The notes under the pieces are model-generated. The model made no database searches. It saw nothing but the letters and a program-made list of their open reading frames with translations, and had not been told where the DNA came from. 64,000 nt of DNA from Pseudoalteromonas piscicida (lineage in GTDB: Bacteria; Pseudomonadota; Gammaproteobacteria; Enterobacterales; Alteromonadaceae). How positions within the stretch are numbered: the first letter of the stretch is position 1; each line of letters opens with the position of its first letter. A program made the translations under genes and the position numbers. The stretch covers positions 1,057,501 through 1,121,500 of the forward strand of contig NZ_CP021647.1 in assembly GCF_002208135.1 (NCBI RefSeq). The letters run 5' to 3'. Positions 61,501 through 64,000 of the stretch are shown piece by piece.

Positions 61501-62250
61501 CGCAAGCCTGACGTGACAGCAGCGCGGTTTACCACGCATCCAAGCTATGGCCGTTTGTATAACTCTGGCGACCTCGTGCGCTATGACGGCGACGGTAACT
61601 TGGTGTTTATTGGCCGCGCCGATAATCAGATAAAGCTGCGTGGTCACCGCGTTGAGCTTGAAGAAGTTGAAGCGGTGTTGTGCAACTTAGCCGAAGTAAG
61701 CCAAGCTGCGGTGGTGCCGCAATATGAAGGCGAAACCGTCACGGCGCTTGCTGCTTATATTGTAACCACTGCCCCTGCTGCACAAGTCAAGGCTCAATTG
61801 CAATCACTAGTACCGAGTTACATGGTACCTCAGCTTTGGTGTGAGCTTGCGGCTTTACCCACCGACGTCAACGGTAAAGTCAAACGCTCGGCCTTGCCGG
61901 CTGCTGAGGTAGTGAGCTCTGGCCCAAGGCAGCAAGCTAGTGGTCAGGTACAACAGACCTTAATGACACTTTGGCAAGAAATTTTGGGTCATAGTGACTT
62001 TGGAGTAACGGACAATTTCTTTGATGTTGGAGGCCAATCGATTCTCGCCACACGATTACAAGCGGCGATAAATCAAGCATTCGAAAAAGAAGTTGAACTA
62101 TTGGCCTTATTCAAACACACCACAATTTCGGCACAAGCCAACTGGTTAAGTGATGAGACGGTTGAAGCTAAGCTGAAGCTAGGTAGTCAAGCCGGTAATA
62201 AACGACGTCAAGCGCGTCAACGTCAACGGAGAGGGAAAGAAACATGCTAA
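41086..62250 (+). CDS. Seven-module non-ribosomal peptide synthetase
   Basis: 7054 residues, one uninterrupted frame of 21 kb. Domain order: partial C - A1-T1 - C2-A2-T2 - C3-A3-T3 - C4-A4-T4 - C5-A5-T5 - C6-A6-T6 - C7-A7-T7, ending in an Arg-rich tail. Carrier serines: 784, 1805, 2841, 3873, 4912, 5961, 6985. No epimerase, methyltransferase or thioesterase domain is seen. Ten-residue specificity codes read by eye: A1 DAFFWGCVFK, A2 DIWQITADDK, A3 DGFFWGGIFK, A4 DIWQITADDK, A5 DGFFWGAIFK, A6 DFWSVGMVHK, A7 DSLILAAVGK. A2/A4 fit Dab, A6 fits Thr, A1/A3/A5 look hydrophobic (Val/Ile-like scaffold), A7 is unassigned. Modules 2-3 and 4-5 are duplicated. The next gene is a PKS that overlaps the stop. 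Confidence 0.97.
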   Translation: MNNNSKTSMQLSTEARWFDSQAKRGFRSAIPASENIQHSANQEHTHYVADISSSLSASEASASSTLLTAFIAYLARLTLHSEQVLAVQAAPLSQQIALFNIDLTSGFSQAIRECDTTLASSSPISNETLSLLAQQHELESHAGCAAFTQLGFASYSHSAELNLSKMAILLGLRHSESGYSCEMSFATALYSEAVAQSLFTGFLGFLKAAVSTPQAPLNTLALVGEQAQTLLALGQPSYQAKAEISDLVSVFRTNVAAHPQQIAVREEALHLTYEQLDKRSEQLAHILQGLGVSSGDTVAVALPRSAALVEACLAVVKLGAAYVPIALNTPIERLTLLHEQCQFAALLCGDSFTLRVPEVAVVNLDKTELSEATIEPVRSKLDSSTRACILYTSGSTGKPKGVILKHGGLNRIALNLDHVDTNQSSVVAFCNNTAFDACSFEMWLALLNGASLAVISQEQVQEPRRFGNALTQHGVTHSFLTVALVNLYVQVDPSILCGLDALWFGGEVIPVETCRRLLQHSFSGKLIACYGPTENSVFSTTHLLDELALEQNSVALGRACAYSNHYVLDPQGQLLPLGVTGELYLAGEGLAEGYLAAPTLTEQAFISDPFNSGTMYRSGDLVWMDEYGILHFVGRADNQVKIRGHRIEPEEVQVQLGQHPDIAQSHVRVMTRNGQKYLAAFICFTKTIVLSAQRRTELLSWLAERLPPYMLPSSITQVSGFTLNANGKIDKAALPEPSAADRGEQSEYIAPQGKLEVAMAALWQTVLDVKAGRFDNFYHLGGDSIAAMKLVHHAYLHGFALDSACIGSHPTLNEMATHLLPLHDAVLQTYSATDKKLASAAQQRMYFMQQLDPHSVAYNLGVTLTSQTPIDVKRLVTAVNKLIHQHEVLTQGFSYDGEFLWRETRSFGGVTEHACTNEQGVNAQLHLLNQQVYDLNTDCLFRVALFTHNNSATLYIGAHHSIVDGWSLDIILRTLHSLYYGVEINEEARTFDDYCQLEQQWLTSEQAELSIDFWSRYLAEHNPSSALPFDFAKKADHKARAAVHKQVISNDINLQITELAKRWQLTPFNVFLSAFYAQLGYQNGERQLTLGTAVAGREWGGFADTVGMFVNTLALNYSVDLSNSFQAICKQVGTENQQAFAQQQLPYERVQHSISGSESLFNVMFDMQNAVTWGADSEANWSSARMRVDDPQFDLTVTLESQQDGLNIICEYDAGLYQEATIVRFISAYRELLAKACEHPEQPLYELMVLSSQEQQLVDSYASVRANSYPYQHYLDAFDASVAEFADAIAVQDSQTTLTYAQLDQQACALARALVETGVKLEQPVAVHLERGHKVLVAMLAIAKAGGSYLPFDMRLPAQRILSLIEDQSIEFVISDSEGPFTGVTVVGSDAVGNETIDLTQIPRFAAQLAYTLFTSGTTGKPKGAMTTHQGMVNHNYALLDELSFSTTDCFVQTAALSFDISVWQHLAPLMCGARVAILSDQEVLDPLLFLQALAHYNASVLQVVPAQLQQLIDQATQLASDPLAALRILIPTGEALPPSLARTWFDNYSIPMFNAYGPAECSDDVTLHHLSVAPPAPQSVLPIGMPITECGVYLLDEALQPVPVGAIGEICIAGEVVLGRGYLNAPALTANAFIANPFGAPGSRMYKTGDLGRFNFAGELEFVGRRDFQIKIRGMRIEIGEIESVMEMAPATPRCIVCAEQGLLLAYLESELSVDALRLHAQEQLPEHMVPSYFVIMDNLPVTANGKVDRKALPTLAQVRKTEVGESPCGEIEQYLAKQYAQLLDLEVNQVYRDAHFFRLGGHSLLAMKLISALRKHYSLNEKATVKAIFDFPNLSELATFVAQSTIAEGEVLAQVTPADNQYFALTKTQQQMLWFEKLQPGTALYNMPNAWQIHGELESTKLEAAVTFLQHKHPMLRARIDETRNVQFISEHVQTLTVTQVPKTTSMSQAVKAIAKRPFDLTASLFEPILLCWPSGEQVVVFNMHHLISDAWSSQVMLADLMAFYSNQSVQDTSTYHYADLVNWQQQASYQQEVKEAVSWWCDYLQDAPHVSALPTAQKRPSQRTFQGKTWSFGLSSEASSAVAELAQEAEVSLFTLLLSCYTAYMSLLTGAEQLITGVPVAGRDRTEFDEVVGLFVNTLPFKAECQPKLSFKAYLAQTQQQWLEILAHQQAPLEAIIDGLGVERSAGINPLVQLMFNFEQGGASQTFGELTCTEIVTDHDTAKFDCLLAMSYDGRLCQGSFELPSDLYHDTQAQALVNGFTYFVEQVVQDADKPLAAIPLIDTTQQQQLLKLGQSPVSPQHSSCDLISSFMSTAAAYPQRSAVREGDKTLSYQSLDRVTNQLAHYLIESGVQAGGHVAIVMPRSMDWILAAVAIIKTGAAYVPIDPRWPQERIHFVLQQANINTAFAEQSLSEQVSSLSLAALLPQLNDYAATAPIESVTADSVANIIYTSGSTGQPKGVVTPHRGITRLVLNPAEGGLDSQCVVSFMNNPAFDGATFEIWSALLSGGCLTVVTEQQVLAPTEFAKVVEQTGINYGFMTVALFNQYVKTDPRMLHGYRRLWIGGEAVSSLSCKALLESGFKGKLCNGYGPTENTIFSVTCEITLAMVQGTDVPLGHACAWGSHLILNAAGQLVPLGTPGELCLAGEGLAHGYLARPELTAQAFIQNPYGEGNLYRSGDQVYMAADGTVHFLGRIDNQVKIRGHRIEPEELKNQLDQHPDIENSVVVVKQRSELAYLAAYIKVTPQAQINRETVLTWLKSRVAHYLLPSTVTLVEQFTLTHNGKVDARALPEPTEADWGKVIDDMPLTQQQQKLAAIWHKLLKVKPTAKDNFFALGGNSILLMQLVSEVKMALATDLGIAELFMAQTLEEQAELLTQAERSQVAAISTPESFSQASPAQTRMYFMQQLEPTSTAYNINLVAQCAALDAKQLQQALIALSNMHPVLCQRFEEQAGVIQRIAGNPCQLEVVELDSDDQHEVERYAAQCVNTTFDLACDCPLRVTLINSQSRHFIALSAHHIALDGWSLNKLFNDLAVAYEGGELAVAEPFALDYNDYCYQQTNWMQSAEAQAQRDFWQEYLEQANEGVSLPVDHQKRPERNAVAAYYDINLEASVVAQIEQLASRYAVTPFNLYLCAFSLALSHASGERDLVIGTVSAGRTQSGFEQTLGMFVNTLSYRQRYSPQMRFVDLIKQSGHEFGAMMANQMLPYDEVMSVLSRGGQSPLFNVMFDLQNSFSSDSLRLAGQPLTLLDLPADQPQFDMTVVLESVSQGTRLRFEYDATLYEPETIARFAHKYLTLLQQASAEPEQVIAEFELLDQGDNSIWQDFATLPATQHRNAHYLDVFDEVVAQYGDKIAVDDGLRSLTYRELNNEANRLAGVLLQQGAVADHPIAVHLTRSCHVMIAMLAIFKAGGCYLPLDTRLPTERIRMLLDEHHIKQVITDRAGPFDDVCVVHPNDRATQNVDLNAVARHPEQLAYVLFTSGTTGKPKGAMTTHQGMVNHNWAALDTLKFSAVDTFAQTAALSFDISVWQYLGALMKGGCVAIFSDETVLDPLLFLQALTRHQVSVLQTVPVQLQQLMDEVAAGAYDSLGDLRHLIPTGEALPPEMARRWFKRYPHIPMMNAYGPAECSDDVTLHVMKETPAAFYAQLPIGKPVYQSAIYLLDADLLPVPQGAVGEICVAGEVVLGRGYLNAPSLTANAFVANPFGEPGSRLYKTGDLGRYNHLGELEFLGRRDFQIKIRGMRIEMGEIESVMEQAPETKRCVVSVENGVLIAYLESRAELAELKRHAAAWLPDFMVPTHYILMAQIPVTANGKVDRKSLPNLAEAGIDERGEAPQPGLESELAAQMATLLKIDVDRIGRQSDFFQLGGHSLLAMRLISTLRRALEVGNALTVKDLFEQPNPQALAQYITQLQPEARAQISHHELMPQQHFPLSAIQQQMVWFETLQPGTPLYNMPTLWRVHGHLDEAQLNLAIEQLQQQHPMLRARLQLAQQQQYISNDIQALELKTFDTDAALMTWCRDRAEQSFDFAASLFAPYLLRSEQGEQVLMLMMHHVITDAWSSQLLLDDLRALLSGEAVQNPSAITFSDVVHWQLSDSYQQQLAEQLNWWQETLSDATTVLSLPTPHRRPQQRSFVGYSIAFSLDDATSLGLSKLAQQQDASLFMVLLAAYNAYLSRLTGQQDLIVGVPVSGREHSELERVVGLFVNTLPLRSQCQHQAAFTDYLAQIKSQWLGVLAHQDVPFEHLVDALEQERIAGVNPLVQTLFTLDQQGGGAELETVQFSELEMSHDTAKFDLLLAMAEREGQVFGEFEFALDVFPKALGDQLVNGFIHFVGELVLAQSAPIASLSLVSAAQAKQLVGLGQADFEAQTEPSDLVSGFAHVVAEHGERIAVKQQDSALSYRQLDEQANQLAHYLIEQGVQQNTLVAIAMPRSVDWIINALAIIKAGAGYVPLDPAWPQERIDFVAEQAAMQLVFVDNHSKATLSSNQLTSIDSRDLALTHYSTLAPFERVSPEAVAHVIYTSGSTGKPKGVITPHRGISRLVLNPEQGELTQNNVVSFMNNPAFDGASFEIWSALLSGACLAVISHSQVLSPADFGQALADYGVDYGFMTVALFNQYVQTDPTILHHYRVLWTGGEVIPIRYCRDLLASGYQGQLCSAYGPTENTIFSTTFALTPSVLAGQDVPLGRACAWSYHLVMDDYGSLLPLGVPGELYLGGAGVAHGYLNRPDLTERVFVFTPYSEEKLYRSGDRVSQDSDGVLHFIGRTDNQVKIRGHRIEPEELQVRVNQHDAVELSYVQVRQDEEQVYLAAYVQLKSGHELTRQSLQQWLTDKVAHYLLPSTITFVEHFKLNANGKIDSKVLPTPSAEDWGQLASSGALEGQAAQLADIWLELLGKQPSLQDSFFTLGGNSLLAMQLVNRVKDEFDIELPIAEVFLKQRLGDQLALLQQAQNDGAAGQQERIQAAAIDAIHPLSFAQERLWFLHDMEPESLAYHLPLAYRMRGKVRLGALSKAIELVTNRHVVLKSRIILDNEQAYQQADPSAKVPFNLHYCAEDELETMMAKVSATPFDLRQGPVFRADVFMLDNEDVALLINVHHAMADGWSLAIIADELRQAYRAYCDQQTPELPVLSCQYGDFAQWQRSHFNDHAFTAQLDYWRGTLADAPDLQLYTDRPRTQTRSEAGATYSCLLPQSLMTTLNSYERQGYSGFMVMMATFATVLRRYSGQDDIVIGTPVAGRATTQLEQLVGFFVNMLPLRLQFDAQQSFEQLLALVQRQLAAAMANQQVPFERIVQEVVKVRDTSRTPVFQAVLSYQDLAYDGLELDGLEVSAIDPQLDVAKYDLLLNVTPQAEGTWLTMEYSSALFDESTIADMMSNFTAMLTRMLAQPTAQLDSLPLLSDEVAGRVCELYQRPRQDFMCDETTHARFERIAAQYPQHVAIVCEGQSIRYQMLNQQANRIAWQLIERGVTAGSLVGVCVDRSINMLIAILGVMKAGGAYVPLDPTHPQQRIDYIVNDADLTLVIGDAQYSSQFSTVEYLDTAMTMMSGHNSDNPPARCQPEDLTYVIYTSGSTGTPKGVLLEHRNVVRLFDATATRIPITENDVWSLFSSCTFDFSVWEIWGALLHGGKLVVVPYETTRNSEAFHELLCEQGVTQLSQTPSAFLQVVRENLQSSQQLPVRRVVLGGEEIDFTALRGWFERYQDEIEIINMYGITEITVHATHRRIQASDVLEQTATASLIGDGIADLDILILDEHQHLVPVGVAGEIYVAGAGLARGYLNLPEQTADRFITVNGDRLYRSGDLARVTVDGDLEYLGRCDNQVKIRGFRIELGEIEALLSDMAGVDETLVMAHKEPQGDAALVAYVMDSRGCASEAQLRAALQQRLPEYMVPAYFVMMEAFPLTANGKVDRRALPEPKAALQARVGELPQTNSEQFVAQVFAELLDLEVVYRDDNFFEIGGHSLLATRVISRLQKQFNYKIAMRDFFQMATVRELAALVGPNEPLTQGKTELAELPKVERKSATLMQQSFWIAQSLLGDKSAYNMPLALLIDGNYDLARIEHAVTALWQGHKALRVYLKQDSQGLWQHAREATAPVPFEVISLGPDESLIAQAQQLGAEPFSFDGDALFKVVLLTKGAQACLQFVVSHLIADGWSLTILAEEFMALYEAKNTTMISGSDYWQYQALPQTQLEEGLDWWRGHLAAAPQSHQLPLQMERDLSRQQGARREVVLNQDVTDDLTQLAQSQGMSSFMLLLAAWQLVQHKFTGETDVVTGFPVSGRDDVAFERTVGLFVNTLPLRGQLDPQQTLQQFLSQVRDSAFDALDHQTIPLSQIVEAAAPDRLAGMNPLFQITFSLHNLPSDSVTLDGLTITPVESEPESVKLDLCWFVQHSDDGMVIQLEYDVDLFEAGLIDSLIGSYEYALTQLSSWLAMPITQLSVVSPKQQQKLGHWSQVDGQWPQTATLHGEFERRAEAYPDAVAVEVLNGTSLTYRTLDEKANGLARVLLARGVQVGSRVALCLPRNEISVIAALAVLKAGAAYIGLDPELPAERRDYILSDSDADLLLCTQETAQAVQGECLFLDDLERIIASVERTSPQIKVRCDQLAYVIYTSGTTGHPKGTLLQHSAVMGFARNSDDLLDIQVGTRVLQFASIAFDSAVLEFWAALMNGATLLLADKMSVMPGIALAQTLETMQVNFAILFPSVLANTPVHAYPALHTILTAGEAPSYALLQSWSAPARRIINAYGPSETGVGVSLGDFDISRNRKPHMGVPRPGSKLFVLDEQLQPVPPGAVGTLYIGGPCVGLGYWRKPDVTAARFTTHPSYGRLYNSGDLVRYDGDGNLVFIGRADNQIKLRGHRVELEEVEAVLCNLAEVSQAAVVPQYEGETVTALAAYIVTTAPAAQVKAQLQSLVPSYMVPQLWCELAALPTDVNGKVKRSALPAAEVVSSGPRQQASGQVQQTLMTLWQEILGHSDFGVTDNFFDVGGQSILATRLQAAINQAFEKEVELLALFKHTTISAQANWLSDETVEAKLKLGSQAGNKRRQARQRQRRGKETC
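43594..46677 (+). other. NRPS module 2: C2 - A2 (Dab?) - T2
   Basis: C2 has an intact HHSIVDG (His959, His960, Asp964). A2 has FDISVWQ, IPTGEALP and AYGPAECSDD, giving DIWQITADDK. As I recall, PvdL of pyoverdine uses DIWELTADDK for 2,4-diaminobutyrate; 8 of 10 positions agree. T2 has LGGHS with Ser1805. Confidence 0.75.
46678..49773 (+). other. NRPS module 3: C3 (HHxxxDA) - A3 - T3
   Basis: C3 reads HHLISDAWSS: the usual Gly of HHxxxDG is Ala1993, while both His and Asp1992 remain. A3 gives DGFFWGGIFK, of the same class as A1 and A5. T3 has LGGNS with Ser2841. Confidence 0.75.
49774..52887 (+). other. NRPS module 4: C4 - A4 (Dab?) - T4
   Basis: C4 has an intact HHIALDG (His3019-3020). A4 has the same code as A2, DIWQITADDK, with the same AYGPAECSDD block, so the same amino acid (probably Dab) is expected. 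T4 has LGGHS with Ser3873. This is the second copy of module 2. Confidence 0.75.
52888..56004 (+). other. NRPS module 5: C5 (HHxxxDA) - A5 - T5
   Basis: C5 reads HHVITDAWSS with the same Gly-to-Ala change as C3 (Ala4061). A5 gives DGFFWGAIFK, one residue different from A3. T5 has LGGNS with Ser4912. This is the second copy of module 3. Confidence 0.75.
56005..59148 (+). other. NRPS module 6: C6 - A6 (Thr) - T6
   Basis: C6 has HHAMADG (His5097-5098) and starts AQERLWFLHDMEP like an ordinary LCL domain. A6 code DFWSVGMVHK is close to the Thr code DFWNIGMVHK; blocks FDFSVWE, QTPSAF and YGITEITVH are typical of Thr. T6 has IGGHS with Ser5961. Confidence 0.8.
59149..62250 (+). other. NRPS module 7: C7 (SHxxxDG) - A7 - T7 - basic tail
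   Basis: C7 reads SHLIADG: the first His is Ser6145, the catalytic second His6146 and Asp6150 remain. A7 (FDSAVLEFW, LTAGEAPS, AYGPSETGVG) gives DSLILAAVGK, which I cannot assign; it belongs to a different lineage from A1-A6. T7 has VGGQS with Ser6985. The protein ends with KRRQARQRQRRGKETC, possibly a docking tail for the PKS. Confidence 0.75.
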
Positions 62251-64000
62251 GCGAACCAACAACAATAACTGAGCTGGCAGAAGAGTTGGAAGACAGTATT
62301 GCCATCATAGGTATGGCTGGACGTTTTCCTAAAGCTGAAAATATCGAGGCCTTTTGGCAGACCTTGTGTGCTGGTCAAAGTGGCATGACAGTCCATCAAC
62401 TGAGCGCAGAAGAACAAGCGCAATTACCAAAGGATTGGGTTCCGGTAACAATGAATTTAGAGGGCGCTGCTGACTTTGACGCTAATTTATATAATTTGTC
62501 GGCTCGCGAAGCGGCGATGATTGACCCGCAACAGCGTTGCTTTTTGGAAGTATGTCAAACCGCAATGGAACATGCAGGATATGCACCGAGCCAAGTTGAC
62601 GGCAAGGTTGGCGTATTTGCAGGAGTCAGTCCAAGCCAATACTTTATTGAAAATGTGATTCATCACGTCGACAGTCACAACGCCATGAGCTTGTTTTCTG
62701 GCAGCTTGCCAGACCAACTAGCAACTCGCGTAGCGTGGCATTTAAATCTACGCGGTCCGGCAATGACGCTTGCAACGGCCTGCTCAACTTCGCTTACCGC
62801 TTTATCTGTGGCGGTTCAACACCTTGAAAGCTTCCATTGTGATATGGCGCTGGTGGGCGGAAGCTCGCTTCAGTTAGGGGATGAAAAGGGCTACCAATAC
62901 ATTGAAGGCGCTATCTTTTCACAAGATGGAATTTGTCGGCCATTTGATAAAAATGCATCAGGTACGTTGACTGGCAGTGGCGTAGCTGCTGTGGTACTCA
63001 AGCGCACCAAAGAGGCGCTTGAAGACGGCGACAACATCATTGCGGTGATCCGTTCCACGGCCCTTAATAATGACGGCAATGAGAAGGTCGGCTATACGGC
63101 GCCCAGTGAAAATGCTCAGACAGAATTGGTGATTGAAGCCATGACCGCCGCTGATTTACCCGTTGAACAAGTCAAGTTTGTAGAAGCACATGGGACCGCA
63201 ACCAAGTTGGGGGATCCAATTGAACTCAATGCCTTGAGTCGTGCTTATGAAGAGCTTGGTGCGACGGCTCAGCAAACTTACGTGGGGTCGCTAAAAACGA
63301 ACTATGGTCATTTGGATGCAGCCGCAGGCATTGCAGGAGTAATTAAAGCAGCACTGGTATTGGATAAAGGCGTTATTCCACCGATGCCACATTTTGAACA
63401 GCCAAATCCTGCCTTTGCAATGCAGACCAGTCCACTGAGAGTAAACCAGCAACCTGTTGCGTTAAACCAGCAAGAAACACTATTGGCGGGAGTCAGCTCA
63501 TTTGGTATTGGTGGCACCAATGCCCACGTGGTGCTTCAAAATATGCCTACTAAAGCGCAAGCTACAGCGCAATTTAGTCCATGGAGCTTTGTTCCGTTAA
63601 GCGCGAAATCAACTAAATCGTTGAGCGATTACAATCAGGCCATCTTGGCGGAAGCTGAGTGCCGGGGTAAGCTATCCCGAGACTGCGTAAAGACTATGGT
63701 GCATGGCCGAGAGCGCTATCCACTGAGGCGTGCGGTGTTACTGCATCAAGGTGAAGTGTATGGGCAGGTAGGTGAGCATCAAGCGCAACATCAAGCCAAA
63801 GTGGCGTTTATCTTCCCAGGTCAAGGGACCCAGTTTGTACAAATGGGGATGGCGTTATATCGGACTGAGCCTGAATATCGTCGTCACTTAGACCAAGTCG
63901 CAGCCTATGCGTTAAATCGCGGTGTAGACATTATCGAGCTACTACACAGTGATGACGCTCAGCTGGCCATCACCAAAAACACCCAGCCGGTATTGTTTGC
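62244..64000 (+). CDS. Type I polyketide synthase, KS-AT start (runs off the right edge)
   Basis: 585 residues are visible and open to the window end. The ATG overlaps the NRPS stop (ATGCTAA), with GGAGAGGG upstream, so translation is coupled. An acidic N-terminus (LAEELEDS) precedes a ketosynthase (about residues 17-430) with the full triad: Cys180 in TACSTS, His316 in VEAHGTATK, His356 in NYGHLDAAAG. An acyltransferase begins near residue 520 (FIFPGQGTQFVQMG); its active-site GHSxG lies beyond the edge, so the extender unit cannot be read. It should extend the peptide from T7 with a ketide unit. Release and tailoring domains are outside the window. Confidence 0.95.
   Translation, partial: MLSEPTTITELAEELEDSIAIIGMAGRFPKAENIEAFWQTLCAGQSGMTVHQLSAEEQAQLPKDWVPVTMNLEGAADFDANLYNLSAREAAMIDPQQRCFLEVCQTAMEHAGYAPSQVDGKVGVFAGVSPSQYFIENVIHHVDSHNAMSLFSGSLPDQLATRVAWHLNLRGPAMTLATACSTSLTALSVAVQHLESFHCDMALVGGSSLQLGDEKGYQYIEGAIFSQDGICRPFDKNASGTLTGSGVAAVVLKRTKEALEDGDNIIAVIRSTALNNDGNEKVGYTAPSENAQTELVIEAMTAADLPVEQVKFVEAHGTATKLGDPIELNALSRAYEELGATAQQTYVGSLKTNYGHLDAAAGIAGVIKAALVLDKGVIPPMPHFEQPNPAFAMQTSPLRVNQQPVALNQQETLLAGVSSFGIGGTNAHVVLQNMPTKAQATAQFSPWSFVPLSAKSTKSLSDYNQAILAEAECRGKLSRDCVKTMVHGRERYPLRRAVLLHQGEVYGQVGEHQAQHQAKVAFIFPGQGTQFVQMGMALYRTEPEYRRHLDQVAAYALNRGVDIIELLHSDDAQLAITKNTQPVLF

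Noticed and set aside
48459..61647. Many short frames opposite or out of phase with the NRPS
   Set aside because: All lie inside a continuous, fully recognisable domain series.
41086..62250. Epimerisation or thioesterase domains in the NRPS
   Set aside because: Every carrier domain is followed directly by a C domain, and the last by the protein end; no E-type or GxSxG thioesterase region was found.
37165..64000. Pyoverdine-like siderophore cluster
   Set aside because: Apart from Dab there are no hydroxyornithine enzymes, chromophore modules or siderophore receptor next to it; the TBDTs in the window are distant and of nutrient type.
1..64000. CRISPR array, tRNA or rRNA genes
   Set aside because: No regularly spaced short repeats and no cloverleaf or rRNA-like segments were seen by eye.

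Overview
The window looks like chromosomal DNA of a marine gammaproteobacterium of the order Alteromonadales, most likely Pseudoalteromonas. Evidence: moderate GC, several S9 peptidases, two TonB-dependent receptors (TBDTs) with the AEDIGKFPD plug signature common in Alteromonadales, a DUF3429 protein, a TIGR03643-type protein and a large peptide synthetase locus. No rRNA, tRNA or CRISPR array was seen. The genus is inferred from protein style only.

Layout. (1) 1-2.4 kb: 5' part of a GlrK/QseE-like histidine kinase, divergent from a tandem array of five small secreted EF-hand proteins. The intergenic region carries GlrR-like TGTT-N10-AACA sites and a candidate sigma-54 promoter. (2) 2.4-6.4 kb: small unknown genes, an Hsp20 gene with a sigma-32-like promoter and a ROSE-type RNA thermometer, a LysR remnant, a TIGR03643-like protein and a secreted acetoacetate-decarboxylase-fold protein. 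(3) 6.4-26.5 kb: nutrient uptake and proteolysis. This holds a GNAT, two S9 peptidases (one like plant glutamyl endopeptidase), a GFA protein with LysR, two paralogous TBDTs, a CadC-like regulator with a propeller sensor, SixA, a Sel1-TonB fusion, a ThrE-type exporter, a LacI regulator and an EamA exporter. (4) 26.7-31.6 kb: a BMT5-like methyltransferase with a zinc finger, two doubtful small ORFs, a decayed IS630-family transposase, and a 5'-truncated VgrG with a nuclease toxin tail running into a frameshifted SUKH-type immunity gene. (5) 31.6-36.7 kb: a soluble chemoreceptor with a CZB domain, a diguanylate cyclase, a DUF3429 protein and ahpC-ahpF.

(6) 37.2-64 kb: the main attraction, a hybrid NRPS-PKS operon cut by the right edge. 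Order: diaminobutyrate aminotransferase, pathway-type aspartokinase, secreted two-lobed aspartic protease, one 7054-residue seven-module NRPS, and a KS-AT PKS overlapping it by 7 bases. The first two genes should supply L-2,4-diaminobutyrate (Dab) from aspartate. Modules 2 and 4 share the specificity code DIWQITADDK, close to the Dab code I recall for pyoverdine synthetase PvdL. Module 6 reads as Thr. Modules 2-3 and 4-5 are a tandem two-module duplication with a 6.2 kb period. The inferred backbone is hydrophobic-Dab-hydrophobic-Dab-hydrophobic-Thr-X, extended by a polyketide unit: a cationic alternating peptide. No thioesterase, epimerase, MbtH, phosphopantetheinyl transferase or exporter lies inside the window. 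I do not recognise this assembly line as a described pathway.
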